Below, piece after piece: positions 19,792 to 28,592 of a stretch of DNA of 64,000 nt (position 1 is the stretch's first letter; each line of letters begins with the position of its first letter). Source of the DNA: Ruficoccus amylovorans. Lineage in GTDB: Bacteria; Verrucomicrobiota; Verrucomicrobiia; Opitutales; Cerasicoccaceae. The stretch spans positions 124,001 to 188,000 of the forward strand of contig NZ_JACHVB010000020.1 of NCBI RefSeq assembly GCF_014230085.1, written 5' to 3'. The translations under genes and the position numbers were made by a program. The notes under the pieces are model-generated. The model had not been told where the DNA came from, made no database searches, and worked only from the letters and a program-made list of their open reading frames with translations.

Positions 19792-21588
19792 TTGAAAACC
19801 GACCACATCCGCAATTTCTGCATTATCGCGCACGTCGATCACGGCAAGACGACCTTGTCGGACCGACTACTGGAGAGCACCCAGACCGTCCAGAAGCGCG
19901 AAATGCAGGAGCAGCTCCTGGACTCGATGGACCTGGAGCGCGAACGCGGCATCACCATCAAATCGCACCCGGTCTCCATGCTCTATAAGCACGATGGCCA
20001 GGAGTACCTGCTCAACCTCATCGATACGCCCGGACACGTGGACTTCTCCTACGAGGTCTCGCGTTCACTGGCCGCGTGCGAGGGGGCGCTGTTGCTGGTG
20101 GACGCCGCGCAGGGGGTCGAGGCGCAGACCGTGGCCAACGCCAACCTCGCCATGGAGCAGGGGCTGGAGATCATTCCCGTCATCAACAAAATCGACCTGC
20201 CCGGCGCGCACCCGGAGATGGTCGAGCAGCAGTTCGAGGACATCCTCGCCATCCCGCGCGAGGACTGCATCCGCGCCAGCGGCAAGTCCGGCATCGGCAT
20301 CGACGACATTCTGGAGGCCGTCGTTACCCGCTTGCCTTCGCCGCGCTGGACCGACTGCGACCAGACCCGCGTGCTCGTCTTTGACAACGTTTACGACACC
20401 TACAAGGGCGTCATCTGCTACGTGCGGGTCTTTTCCGGCTCAGTCAAGCCCGGCGACGAAATTGTCATGATGGGCACCGGCCAGAAGGCAGTAGTCAAGG
20501 AAGTGGGCCGTTTCTCCCCGAAAATGCTCCCGGAAAAGGATCTGGGCGCCGGCCGCACCGGCTACATCGTGACCAGCATCAAGGACCTGGCCGAGATCAA
20601 GATCGGGGATACCATCACCCTGTCCGCCGACCCGGCCGCCGAGATGCTCCCCGGCTACAAGGAGGTCCGTCCGATGGTGTTCAGCGGCCTGTATCCGCTC
20701 GACACCAACGACTACGACAAGCTCAAGGCCAGCATGGCCAAGCTCCAGATCAACGACGCTGCGCTCGTGTACACATCAGAGAGTTCTGTCGCGCTCGGCT
20801 TCGGCTTCCGTTGCGGCTTCCTTGGCCTGCTCCACATGGAGATCGTGCAGGAGCGCCTGCGTCGCGAGTACGACCTGGACATCATTTCCACCTACCCGAG
20901 CGTCGTTTACAACGTCACCAAGACCAGCGGCGAAGTCGTCGAGGTGGACAACCCACTCTTCCTGCCGGACCCCTCCGAGATCGACTTTATCGAGGAGCCG
21001 ATGATCCGCGCCACCATTCACACACCGACCGAATCCATCGGCGACATGCTCGCGCTCATCTCGGAGAAGCGCGGTGTGTGCGACCACACCGAGACGGTGG
21101 ACGAGACCCGTGTCATGCTCAGTTGCGACCTGCCGCTGAACGAGATTCTGGTCGATTTCAACGACCGGCTGAAAAGCATCACCCGCGGCTATGGCTCGAT
21201 GGACTACGAGCTCAACGGCTATGCTGTCTCCGACCTGGTCAAGCTTGACATCCTCGTCAACGCCGAGCCCGTGGACGCCTTTTCCAGCATCGTGCACCGC
21301 GACAAAGCCGTGGGCAAGGGCAGGGCGCTTTGCGACCGGCTCAAGGACATCCTCCCGCGCCAGATGTTCAAGGTAGCCATCCAGGCCGCCGTCTATGGCC
21401 GTGTGGTGGCGCGTGAGACCATCAGCGCCATGCGCAAGGATGTGACCGCCAAGTGCTACGGTGGGGACATCACCCGTAAGCGCAAACTGCTCGAAAAACA
21501 GAAAGAGGGCAAGAAGCGCATGAAGCAGATCGGCAAGGTCTCCATCCCGCAGGACGCCTTTGTCAAAATCCTCAAAACCACAAATTGA
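19792..21588 (+). CDS. lepA: Elongation factor 4 (LepA)
   Basis: A ribosome-associated GTPase that back-translocates or remodels stalled ribosomes. It has 598 residues from a TTG start that gives the normal LepA N-terminus (KTDHIRNFCIIAHVDHGKTTLSD). G1 is AHVDHGKT, switch I is ERERGITIKS, G3 is DTPGHVDF and G4 is NKID. The C-terminal LepA-specific domain is present (KCYGGDITRKRKLLEKQKEGKKRM in pieces; final QDAFVKILKT). Full length. It lies 39 bases after fabD. Confidence 0.97.
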   Translation: MKTDHIRNFCIIAHVDHGKTTLSDRLLESTQTVQKREMQEQLLDSMDLERERGITIKSHPVSMLYKHDGQEYLLNLIDTPGHVDFSYEVSRSLAACEGALLLVDAAQGVEAQTVANANLAMEQGLEIIPVINKIDLPGAHPEMVEQQFEDILAIPREDCIRASGKSGIGIDDILEAVVTRLPSPRWTDCDQTRVLVFDNVYDTYKGVICYVRVFSGSVKPGDEIVMMGTGQKAVVKEVGRFSPKMLPEKDLGAGRTGYIVTSIKDLAEIKIGDTITLSADPAAEMLPGYKEVRPMVFSGLYPLDTNDYDKLKASMAKLQINDAALVYTSESSVALGFGFRCGFLGLLHMEIVQERLRREYDLDIISTYPSVVYNVTKTSGEVVEVDNPLFLPDPSEIDFIEEPMIRATIHTPTESIGDMLALISEKRGVCDHTETVDETRVMLSCDLPLNEILVDFNDRLKSITRGYGSMDYELNGYAVSDLVKLDILVNAEPVDAFSSIVHRDKAVGKGRALCDRLKDILPRQMFKVAIQAAVYGRVVARETISAMRKDVTAKCYGGDITRKRKLLEKQKEGKKRMKQIGKVSIPQDAFVKILKTTN

Positions 21589-21665
21589 TGGGATGATGGT
21601 GAAAATGGTTAATCTTAACGGACTTAGCCATTTAACCCCTTAGCCATTTTAACCATTTAAGCTGT

Positions 21666-23009
21666 ATGGGACTTTTCGCGAAATCAGGTAAAAAACTGCA
21701 CAAAGAGGGACGCCATCTGGTGCACCTGGCCGAGAAGGTCATCAACTACCGCTCGGACGTGATCGGCGACAAGGCCGTCGAGGCCATTCGCAAGGACCAA
21801 CAGGCGCTGATTGAGGCGCTCACCGCCAAGCCCGCCGAGGACGAGAAGGTCAAGCGGTGCATGCAAAATCTGGATACCTGCCTGAAGCCGCACGGCGGCA
21901 CCCTTTACCCGGTCACGTTTTTGTCCGAAAACATCGAGATGATCCTGGTGGCGGCCATCCTCGCCATCGGCGTGCGCAGCTTTTTCCTGCAACCGTTCAA
22001 GATCCCGACCAACTCGATGTACCCGACCTACGCGGGCATGATCGGCGAAGCTTATCCTCTGGGCGAAGATGCCCCCTCGAAGCCCGCCCAGCTTTTCCGG
22101 TTGCTGGCCTTCGGCGCGTCCCACTACCAGGCCGAGGCCCCCGCCTCGGGCCACGTCGAGATTCCGCTGTTCAACGGCGGCAACCCCTACGGCATGTCCG
22201 GCCAGGTCGCCTTCGAGCTGGTCAAGGGACGTAAATTCCTGCTCGTGCCGACGCAATTGCGCCGCTACACCTTCGGCGTGGACGGGCAGCGCTTCCAGGT
22301 CGAGGTGCCACTTGACTTCAATCTCGACGATGTGGTGGCCGAAGCCTTTTTCCCCGGCTCCAAAACCCTATCCGACGTAGCGAAAAAGCTCGGGCCGGAA
22401 AACATCCGCCGCCGTCAAAATGGCTACCAGACACTGCTCTCAGCTAACATGGTGGAGCAGGGCGAACCGGCGCTCGACTTCGACATCCTGACCGGGGACA
22501 TGCTCTTTGTGGACCGCTTCAGTTACAATTTTTTCAGTCCCGAAGTTGGTGATCCTTTCGTTTTTCGCACGGCAAAAATTCCGGGCCTGAGCGCCGCCGA
22601 CGGCACCCCGAACGACCAGTACTACATTAAACGCCTTGTCGGCCTCCCCGGCGACAAACTTCAGGTGCGTGCCCCTATACTCTACCGCAACGACGTCCCC
22701 ATCGAGGGTGCGGAGGCGTTTGGGAAAAACTTCCGCCAGGAAGACGGCTACCCGGGCTACAGCTACATGGGCTGGCTGACTGAGGGCACCTCCGAAACCG
22801 TGCCTCCGGGGTATTTTTACGCCATGGGTGATAACTCCCCCAATAGCTATGACAGCCGTGGCTGGGGCAGCAACGCCGCCTCCACACCCTACGCCTACGA
22901 GGATAAAAAACAGGGCAAGCCCATTAATTTTGTCCCCGAGAAAGAAGTCGTCGGCAAGGCGATCTTCATCTTCTATCCGTTCACACACCGTTGGGGCTTG
23001 GCCGAATAA
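21666..23009 (+). CDS. lepB: Signal peptidase I
   Basis: Removes signal peptides from exported proteins at the inner membrane. It has 447 residues, longer than the usual 250-330. A charged N-terminal part (about 1-90) precedes the anchor helix (IEMILVAAILAIGV, about 95-110). The catalytic Ser117 is in the NSMYPT box and the general-base Lys322 in YYIKRLVGLPGDKL. Box E is AMGDNSPNSYDSRGWG. A roughly 180-residue insert lies between the Ser and Lys boxes. The gene is the last before the phage insertion at dif. Confidence 0.93.
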   Translation: MGLFAKSGKKLHKEGRHLVHLAEKVINYRSDVIGDKAVEAIRKDQQALIEALTAKPAEDEKVKRCMQNLDTCLKPHGGTLYPVTFLSENIEMILVAAILAIGVRSFFLQPFKIPTNSMYPTYAGMIGEAYPLGEDAPSKPAQLFRLLAFGASHYQAEAPASGHVEIPLFNGGNPYGMSGQVAFELVKGRKFLLVPTQLRRYTFGVDGQRFQVEVPLDFNLDDVVAEAFFPGSKTLSDVAKKLGPENIRRRQNGYQTLLSANMVEQGEPALDFDILTGDMLFVDRFSYNFFSPEVGDPFVFRTAKIPGLSAADGTPNDQYYIKRLVGLPGDKLQVRAPILYRNDVPIEGAEAFGKNFRQEDGYPGYSYMGWLTEGTSETVPPGYFYAMGDNSPNSYDSRGWGSNAASTPYAYEDKKQGKPINFVPEKEVVGKAIFIFYPFTHRWGLAE

Positions 23010-23026
23010 TTCGTTATTCCTGAAGA

Positions 23027-23048
23027 AGTAGTTCGCCTCAAAACTACT
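23027..23048 (+). terminator. Weak hairpin after lepB
   Basis: A 7-bp stem, AGTAGTT with AACTACT, spans an 8-base loop 18 bases after the lepB stop. It is followed by only a short T stretch, so termination is plausible but not certain. Confidence 0.35.
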
Positions 23049-23149
23049 GATTTGGGCGTCGCAGGGCTGGTGTATTATCCAGGCAATCCAGACACTCCTC
23101 GATGCCCGATAGACGGAACAGATACTACCATATAAAAAACACCCTCCAT

Positions 23150-23177
23150 ATTTCGCACAATAAACAAGATTGCTTGT
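23150..23177 (+). other. Left dif-like attachment site (host arm plus prophage 1 arm)
   Basis: The arm ATTTCGCACAA (23150-23160), the core TAAACA (23161-23166) and the arm AGATTGCTTGT (23167-23177) form a 28-base Xer-type site. The first arm and core are identical to those at 30346-30362. The last arm is poor as a Xer site and is taken as phage-derived. A perfect 8-bp hairpin (23175-23182 with 23187-23194) overlaps its edge. Read on the minus strand, the rebuilt host site agrees with E. coli dif better than on the plus strand, which would make this arm XerD-side; that polarity is inferred. Confidence 0.82.
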
Positions 23178-23264
23178 ATCCAAAAATGGATACACACCGC
23201 CGCCAGAACCTTATATTCTAATCCGTAAGACTGGGCATGTCCATGCATCACGGCATTAGATTTA

Positions 23265-23534
23265 TTAATCCTGCGCGGACTTCTTGACCTTTCGATTCTC
23301 TACCAATTTCCGCCCTTTGAAGACAAGAACGAAACCTTTACCGGGCAAAGCAGAATAGAGGCGAGCCATTGATCGTGCCTGGACTCTCGACGCAACATAG
23401 AATGCTGGAAGATCCGCCAAGTGATCCGGCACGATCTTGTAAACCTCATCAACGCGCAGACGGCCGCGAACGCCCCACACGACAGGCCGCAGGTCGTGCG
23501 AACACTCCCGCGCAAAACCAAACTCCTCTTGCAT
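23265..23534 (-). CDS. Conserved att-proximal phage protein, function unknown
   Basis: 89 residues from the ATG at 23534, two bases after the Zot stop. A longer in-frame start would run inside the Zot gene. It is homologous to the last gene of prophage 2 (36856-37110): both have EV-I/Y-K-V/I, then P-x-x-F-F/Y-V-x-x-R, A-R-x-I/M-AR and G-x-I/F-L/V-V-W/F-x-G-K/R. In each phage it is the final gene before the attachment site. It is basic, has no membrane segment, and may bind DNA; this is only a guess. Confidence 0.65.
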   Translation of the reverse strand: MQEEFGFARECSHDLRPVVWGVRGRLRVDEVYKIVPDHLADLPAFYVASRVQARSMARLYSALPGKGFVLVFKGRKLVENRKVKKSAQD

Positions 23535-23536
23535 CC

Positions 23537-24733
23537 TTACTTCTTTGTTGGCCGGGGCGGATAAACCCCGGCAGAGGTGAGCACAGAGAGCGGAACGACG
23601 TCGGTCCCGACGAGAGCGCCCTTGCTGCCCCATGTGACCTTACGCCAGCCCTCGAACCACGATCCCGAGACGAGGGTTTCCCCATCAAGCACGATACAGC
23701 CACGAACAATCTTCTCCGGCTTGGCCGCTTCGACCGCCCCCGGCTCCGCTCCCTGAGACTGTCCTGCCCCAGCCAACGGGCCACGCATGTAGGCGAGCGA
23801 CTGCTCAGTCTGGCTGGCCGTCTTGTCCTGGACTGTCTGCGTTAACGGCTGGCCAGCGTCCGAAATCGATTTTCCCAACCCGGCGATAGCCCACTGCGGG
23901 ACCATGAAGCACAGGAAAATTGCGGCCAAAATCCCGCCCCCGGCGATAGCCCACAGCGACCACCACGGCAGCTTGCCCTTGTTCTGGATTTTCTCGGCTT
24001 TGACGTGGACTCCGAAGGCCCCCACGGTCTTGTAACACGAGGCAATCCCCGCCGCATCCAGTTGCATTTCCTCGACGCTGAACGGCGTTACACTTGGGTT
24101 AGGCATCCCGTAATAATGCCGCACCTTGAAGACCCCGCGCAGCTTAAACGGCCCCACATTGCGCCGCAGGTTGTTTCGCGTGATCCGTGTTTCACTGACG
24201 AGGTTCCGCAACGTTTTATCGAGGAAGTCCGGCGACTGCGTCAGGAGCCACACCTCATCATGCAAGTGACGATGCTTTGATGCGTGATAAGTCGTGATTC
24301 GACCGATATTTTGCCACTCACGCGCCGGAAACTTTTCATGTGCCTCATCGATGACATAGAACACACCGCGCTGATACTCGGACTTTTCCCCGATGCGTTC
24401 AAACTGCGACCGCGCCCACAAGTCAAATTCCATCTTCGGCAAGCGCCTTGTCCCGTCGTCCTTACCCTTGGCATCCGGACTTTCGTCCAGCAAAAGCCCG
24501 CCCGAGCGATAGCGCCAATAATTGTGCGCGTCCTCAGGCGTCAACACCTTCAAACGCTCGTCCAGATCAACGACGTCGCCTTTCCAGTCGTTCACGTATT
24601 CATGCAAGCGGCCCATAACAAAAGGAACATCTGTTACGACATAATAATCCGTATTCCTCAGAATGCGGATTATCTCCCGGCACGCATAGAGCGTCTTGCC
24701 GTCGCCGGGCTTGCCTGTGATCAGCGTAATCAT
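23537..24733 (-). CDS. Zot/pI-like phage assembly ATPase, prophage 1
   Basis: An inner-membrane ATPase that drives extrusion of the filamentous virion. It has 398 residues. Walker A is GKPGDGKT (residues 7-14), and Walker B is VFYVIDEAH (about 123-131). A transmembrane helix is at about 253-280 (WSLWAIAGGGILAAIFLCF), so the N-terminal ATPase is cytoplasmic and the roughly 115-residue C-terminal part periplasmic. This layout matches Ff pI and CTX phage Zot. It follows the 48-residue gene with a 1-base overlap. Compare the prophage 2 version, which has a changed P-loop. Confidence 0.92.
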   Translation of the reverse strand: MITLITGKPGDGKTLYACREIIRILRNTDYYVVTDVPFVMGRLHEYVNDWKGDVVDLDERLKVLTPEDAHNYWRYRSGGLLLDESPDAKGKDDGTRRLPKMEFDLWARSQFERIGEKSEYQRGVFYVIDEAHEKFPAREWQNIGRITTYHASKHRHLHDEVWLLTQSPDFLDKTLRNLVSETRITRNNLRRNVGPFKLRGVFKVRHYYGMPNPSVTPFSVEEMQLDAAGIASCYKTVGAFGVHVKAEKIQNKGKLPWWSLWAIAGGGILAAIFLCFMVPQWAIAGLGKSISDAGQPLTQTVQDKTASQTEQSLAYMRGPLAGAGQSQGAEPGAVEAAKPEKIVRGCIVLDGETLVSGSWFEGWRKVTWGSKGALVGTDVVPLSVLTSAGVYPPRPTKK

Positions 24734-24879
24734 CAGTCGTCAACGTCATTCCAGATCGACCGAACCCAGCCGAAGAAGGCCGGAAAGACCCCGAGGACGA
24801 ACCCGGCCACGAACCCACGCCAGACCCATGTCATCCCGATGTATTCATTCAGCACTACACGCAGTTCTTCCGCTGTCAT
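24733..24879 (-). CDS. Small membrane protein, candidate pVI-type minor coat, prophage 1
   Basis: 48 residues beginning MTAEELRVVLNEYIG, followed by one hydrophobic helix (about 22-38: FVAGFVLGVFPAFFGW) and an acidic end. It sits between the pIII-like gene (stop two bases before its ATG at 24879) and the Zot gene, whose ATG overlaps its TGA. That is the place of gene VI in Ff phages. It is much shorter than Ff pVI (112 residues). The role is inferred from position and the helix. Confidence 0.7.
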   Translation of the reverse strand: MTAEELRVVLNEYIGMTWVWRGFVAGFVLGVFPAFFGWVRSIWNDVDD

Positions 24880-24880
24880 A

Positions 24881-26602
24881 CTATACCCCCAAGAATTTTT
24901 GCGCAGCCACCGCCGTCAGATAGACCGGCGCCGCAACGAAGTCAAAACCAGCACGACCGACATAGATAGTCAGTAAGCCGGAAAAAGGTATCCATTCTGC
25001 CAACACACCTAACGTTGACGGCAAATCGGCTCCTCCGCCCAAGATGTCCATGATACCCCCACCAACAGACTGGACTACAATTGCTAGCGCGACCCATGCC
25101 GCCGAAATAATCAGCGTGGCCGCAATCGCCAGTCCGACCGCCTTTGCTTGCGGGACTCCCGGCACCATTGACTCTAAACCCACCTGAGCCCCAGCACTAG
25201 CTGAGCTAACCGACCCGAGGCCGATAATATACTGCCGCATGGCATCCATACAGGATCGCATTAGCCAGACTCCCGCAGCAACCATAAGTAAGCCGCGCCC
25301 CCAGCTTGCCGCCCAGCCCAAATCAAACAAACTCGACGCCGACCATGACAGTGTGATTGCTTCGCCGGTCGGGCCGGGAATGCTAAATCCACCCGGCAAG
25401 GACGGATCAGACGAACTCAGACTGGGCCCTGTCCATCCGCTGGGAGTGTTGATACCGGGGTTTTGCGAGCGCACGGTTGCAAGTTCCGAAGTGGGATTGA
25501 AATCCTTCCGCGCATCATAATTTTCCTTCATTTGCTTATCCCAATCCGACCCCTCAGCTATGGCCGTTTTCAGATCTTCAGTCTGACCTTCAATGGCCCC
25601 GGTAATGGCCCCCGTTTGCGCGTTAATCGCATCAACTGTCCTGTCCGCCCCCTCGTCAACAGCATCGGTAATCGCGTCGGTCTGCCCTTCGATAGCATTT
25701 TCAAGGTCACCGGTCTGTTCATCGATCGCCGCGGCTATAGCTCTGGCCGTCTTTTCCTCAGCCCCGACGATAGCGTCAGCAGCCGCTTTGATTCCGGCAT
25801 CCGAGGCATCCCCTTTGCCGTCGCCTTCCTCAGCGCCGGGATAGGCGTCAGGATCGCGCCCGTCCGCATAGCTTTTCGTCGACGTGGCCGTGGCATCATT
25901 CGGGACGACACCCGACCAGTAAGACCACTCATGCCATTCTCCGTTTTCGTCCTGGTAGCTTCCGCTCTCCAGGACCGGAAAGCCGCCGTATTTGGCTTGC
26001 GAGGCCGCATAATCCCATTCGGCGACATAGTACTGGGAGCCGTCGTCCGTGGCATCGACTGAGAGCTGCCCCTTTTCGCCCGGCTCCAGCGTCACCGAGT
26101 CATAAGCAATATCGTCAATCTCGCCGGTCTCAGGATCGACCCGAAACACCCCGTAAGTCTTCGGCTCCTCCGAATCATTCTCGACTTCCCACTCGATAAT
26201 GCGTGTCTCAGGCTCCGGTTCCGGTTCAGGATCTACCGGCGTAGCCGAACCCGTAAAAGTGATGACATATTTCTTGTCTGTCACCTGATTGGTTGACCAA
26301 GCAACCGTTAACCCGTCCGCAGCTACAAAGCTGCCGCTGGTGCCGCCCGTAGCTAACAACTCAATCTTGCCGCTGTCTGCGTAGACATAGACCGTGTGCA
26401 GTTCGAGCACGAAAGACGAATTGGCTGTATAGCTCCATTCTCCGCCGTCACCAACCGAGAAGCTTGCGCCACCGGTCTTGTGATCTGTCGTGGCACCAGA
26501 GCTACCCGTCTTGTAGTTCGCCCGACCTTCAAAATAAAAGGCCTGAACGCTCGCAGCCATCAGCACCGAGAACAGCAGCCCGAACACAACAAAGCGTTTC
26601 AT
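24881..26602 (-). CDS. pIII-like adsorption protein, prophage 1
   Basis: A virion-tip protein that should bind the host receptor. It has 573 residues from the ATG at 26602. After the signal peptide (cleavage after SVQA, residue 21), residues 22-121 form a domain 88/100 identical to the prophage 2 protein. A Pro-Glu linker follows, then a weakly conserved second domain. A repeated segment (about 250-335) has units of the form A-I-x-x-QT-G/D. The last 150 residues carry about three hydrophobic helices, more than the single anchor in prophage 2, which suggests that pVI-like sequence is fused on. The start at 26626 was not used because the signal peptide begins at 26602. Confidence 0.87.
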   Translation of the reverse strand: MKRFVVFGLLFSVLMAASVQAFYFEGRANYKTGSSGATTDHKTGGASFSVGDGGEWSYTANSSFVLELHTVYVYADSGKIELLATGGTSGSFVAADGLTVAWSTNQVTDKKYVITFTGSATPVDPEPEPEPETRIIEWEVENDSEEPKTYGVFRVDPETGEIDDIAYDSVTLEPGEKGQLSVDATDDGSQYYVAEWDYAASQAKYGGFPVLESGSYQDENGEWHEWSYWSGVVPNDATATSTKSYADGRDPDAYPGAEEGDGKGDASDAGIKAAADAIVGAEEKTARAIAAAIDEQTGDLENAIEGQTDAITDAVDEGADRTVDAINAQTGAITGAIEGQTEDLKTAIAEGSDWDKQMKENYDARKDFNPTSELATVRSQNPGINTPSGWTGPSLSSSDPSLPGGFSIPGPTGEAITLSWSASSLFDLGWAASWGRGLLMVAAGVWLMRSCMDAMRQYIIGLGSVSSASAGAQVGLESMVPGVPQAKAVGLAIAATLIISAAWVALAIVVQSVGGGIMDILGGGADLPSTLGVLAEWIPFSGLLTIYVGRAGFDFVAAPVYLTAVAAQKFLGV

Positions 26603-26673
26603 CGGCTCATCCCCCGAATCACGCAATAGGCCACTACGACCCCAACCCCGAATCCTATGATTGCTCCCAACAT
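26599..26673 (-). CDS. 24-residue membrane peptide, candidate minor coat (pVII/pIX-like)
   Basis: A very short frame: MLGAIIGFGVGVVVAYCVIR then GMSR. It is almost entirely one hydrophobic helix with a basic C-terminus. Its TGA overlaps the ATG of the pIII-like gene (ATGA), which supports translation. It lies between the coat-protein hairpin and pIII. Ff pVII and pIX are 33 and 32 residues, so 24 is short but of the same type. No clear ribosome site is seen before it. Confidence 0.5.
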   Translation of the reverse strand: MLGAIIGFGVGVVVAYCVIRGMSR

Positions 26674-26690
26674 GATGTTTTTAAAGTGAT

Positions 26691-26723
26691 GGGGGAGGGG
26701 CCACCAACGGCAGCCACTCCCCC
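26691..26723 (-). terminator. Hairpin after the coat gene, prophage 1
   Basis: GGGGGAG (26691-26697) pairs with CTCCCCC (26717-26723), starting seven bases after the coat stop. Few Ts follow, so it may be a partial terminator or an mRNA-stabilising hairpin. Ff phages carry their central terminator at the same place, straight after gene VIII. Confidence 0.55.
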
Positions 26724-26729
26724 GATTGC

Positions 26730-26945
26730 TCAGCCAGCCTTGCCGAAGTACTTGCGGACCTTGCCCCAGATCATGACCGAGGCCGCAATCGCGGCCAGCG
26801 TCCCGGCGACACCGGCAATGGTCGTCCCGGCCCCTTCAAGGGTCGTGATGGCCGTATCAATGGCCGAGACTTCCTGCGCCTGCGCAGCACCGAAGCACAG
26901 CGCGAAGGCGAACAGGAACATGAGGAATGCTTTAATCTTATTCAT
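26730..26945 (-). CDS. Major coat protein (pVIII-like), prophage 1
   Basis: 71 residues from the ATG at 26945. The signal peptide MNKIKAFLMFLFAFALCFG ends at AQA (residue 23). The mature protein of about 48 residues has an acidic or polar start (QEVSAIDTAITTLEGAG), a central hydrophobic helix (TTIAGVAGTLAAIAASVMIW) and a basic C-terminus (GKVRKYFGKAG) to contact DNA, which is the Ff pVIII plan. The in-frame start at 27011 would put a basic stretch before the signal and is rejected. Confidence 0.9.
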   Translation of the reverse strand: MNKIKAFLMFLFAFALCFGAAQAQEVSAIDTAITTLEGAGTTIAGVAGTLAAIAASVMIWGKVRKYFGKAG

Positions 26946-27055
26946 CGTATTTTCAGTTTTGATGGTTTGTTTTTCCCGGCCACCGATGGCCGAAAGTTTC
27001 TTTTGCTTCACCTTGCGTAAGCTGGCTTGCGTCAGTTACGAAAGGTGAATCAAGC

Positions 27056-27574
27056 CTAGGCGGCAGCGGCCTTCGGGCGCGCGCCGGCTCCGCCGGCATC
27101 ACGCCCGCCGACCGCCCCCGCTGCGGGCTTCGCCCGAATTTCGAGATCGACCACTTCCAGAAAACGCACCTGGACAAGCTCCGCGACACGGTTGGGGCGC
27201 TCTTTGCCGTCGTTGCCGGTATAGGTACCGTCATTGACCACAAAGGTCTTGAGGCCACCCACGGAAAAGACATAGCGCTCTTTCTCGCGCAGCTTTTCCG
27301 CCAGCGGAGTCTGGCCTTCCGTCAGGTTCGCCCAGTCCTGATGCTGGTACCTGCGCCCGTTGGCCTCGATTTCGACCGAGGTCTGCACCGAATAGACCGT
27401 TTGGCCGTTCTGCTCCTTGACAAAGGACTTGTGGTTGAGGCTAACCACTTCCCCGGCGAGTAAAAGGCCCTCGACGGGCTTCTCTTTGCCCATCTGGCCG
27501 GTTGCGGGCTCGATAAAATACTTATCAAGCAACTCTTTGCTGATCTTCTGCGAACTCTGTTTTTCGTCTGACAT
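27056..27574 (-). CDS. Phage single-stranded-DNA-binding protein, prophage 1
   Basis: 172 residues. The core (about 30-150) is beta-rich with aromatic and basic residues (GEVVSLNHKSFV, VYSVQTSVEIEANGRRYQHQDW, RVAELVQVRFLEVVDLEI), like an OB-fold ssDNA-binding protein. A low-complexity Ala/Gly/Arg tail ends it. It starts inside the last 50 bases of the replication gene, the position of gene V in Ff phages, where the product coats viral plus strands and represses gene II. Assignment is by fold impression and position. Confidence 0.65.
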   Translation of the reverse strand: MSDEKQSSQKISKELLDKYFIEPATGQMGKEKPVEGLLLAGEVVSLNHKSFVKEQNGQTVYSVQTSVEIEANGRRYQHQDWANLTEGQTPLAEKLREKERYVFSVGGLKTFVVNDGTYTGNDGKERPNRVAELVQVRFLEVVDLEIRAKPAAGAVGGRDAGGAGARPKAAAA

Positions 27575-28592
27575 AAGGCGTTAGGATTTTAGTGTTTCTT
27601 ACGATTGCGTGATAGGGCGCGACAAGGTGGCGGTACACGGTAGCCGCCACCCAGATGCGCCCGAAGAGTGTTTGCGCGGTGCAGTCCAGTTCATAGGCCC
27701 GCATTTGCACGCCGTGAGAATTGCGCTTGATGACCGTGACCTTGCGTTTCCACTGGTCAAGGCGTTCACCGATGGTGATGCTTTCGGTCTGTTCGCGCTC
27801 GGAGGTGTCGCCGTCGTCGTCGGATGGGTCGTTGTCCTCTGGCTCAAAAATGCCGCGAGTCTGCACGAAGCGGATACGCTTGTATTTCTTCATCCACTCG
27901 GGAATCTCGGTGCCCGGCTTGAAGACGTATTTAAATTCATACTCGCCAACGTAGACCCCGCGACCGCGACGCTCTACGCGCTCAATATCGGTACCTCCGA
28001 GGCCCCAAGCGCGTTGCAGCAATTGCCAGGGCAAAAAGCGCCGGGTATCAATCAGTAGATGCCAGTGCGTCCACTCGGGGGAGTCGGGGTGACATTCGAG
28101 TTTCCACAGCCAGCGATCGAAAACAAACCCGTGACGCTTGAGGTATTCAAACATGCGCCGGATGCGGTCTTTGCCCGCGAGGTAGCCTGATTCGGGATCC
28201 CAGTCAAAAAGCTCGCGGTCCAGTGTCAGCGTGACAAATAACCAGTTGGTAAAATCTACCGGCAGGCCGCGCCGTTTCATGTCATCATGGACGAGACGTC
28301 CGCCACCTTCGCAGAGGTAGCTCTTTGCCCGGTACGGAACGACTTCAACCTCTGTATTGTGGACCGGCTCTGTATCCGCCAGAGCATGACAAAGTTCCTC
28401 ACGCACGTACTCACCGCGAATGCGGGCAGTATCAAAAGGATCGTAGGTGTCTTTGGGTTGCTCGGGAGGAAAACGCCATTTGAGCACGCGAGCACGGCGG
28501 GCCGCTTTCTCCTGATCGGCTTCCAGCTTCGCCACCGGGTTTGACCGTTGCGAAGGGTGGAGCAGGGGGCTTTGACGGAGCTTCTTGCTCAT
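27525..28592 (-). CDS. HUH rolling-circle replication initiator, prophage 1
   Basis: 355 residues. It nicks the replicative form to start rolling-circle replication. HUH motif: THWHLLID (about residue 178), with both His. The candidate catalytic Tyr motif is GEYEFKYVF (about 217), with Tyr residues four apart. Motif I-like hydrophobic strand: WLFVTLTLDRELFDW (about 115). An acidic low-complexity stretch (DNDPSDDDGDTSERE) follows. The prophage 2 initiator shares only the general plan. A hairpin-rich region lies directly upstream and should contain its origin. Confidence 0.87.
   Translation of the reverse strand: MSKKLRQSPLLHPSQRSNPVAKLEADQEKAARRARVLKWRFPPEQPKDTYDPFDTARIRGEYVREELCHALADTEPVHNTEVEVVPYRAKSYLCEGGGRLVHDDMKRRGLPVDFTNWLFVTLTLDRELFDWDPESGYLAGKDRIRRMFEYLKRHGFVFDRWLWKLECHPDSPEWTHWHLLIDTRRFLPWQLLQRAWGLGGTDIERVERRGRGVYVGEYEFKYVFKPGTEIPEWMKKYKRIRFVQTRGIFEPEDNDPSDDDGDTSEREQTESITIGERLDQWKRKVTVIKRNSHGVQMRAYELDCTAQTLFGRIWVAATVYRHLVAPYHAIVRNTKILTPYVRRKTEFAEDQQRVA

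Noticed and set aside
23537-24733. Reading the Zot protein as a toxin
   Set aside because: Zot-family proteins in filamentous phages are assembly ATPases; nothing here indicates a toxin.
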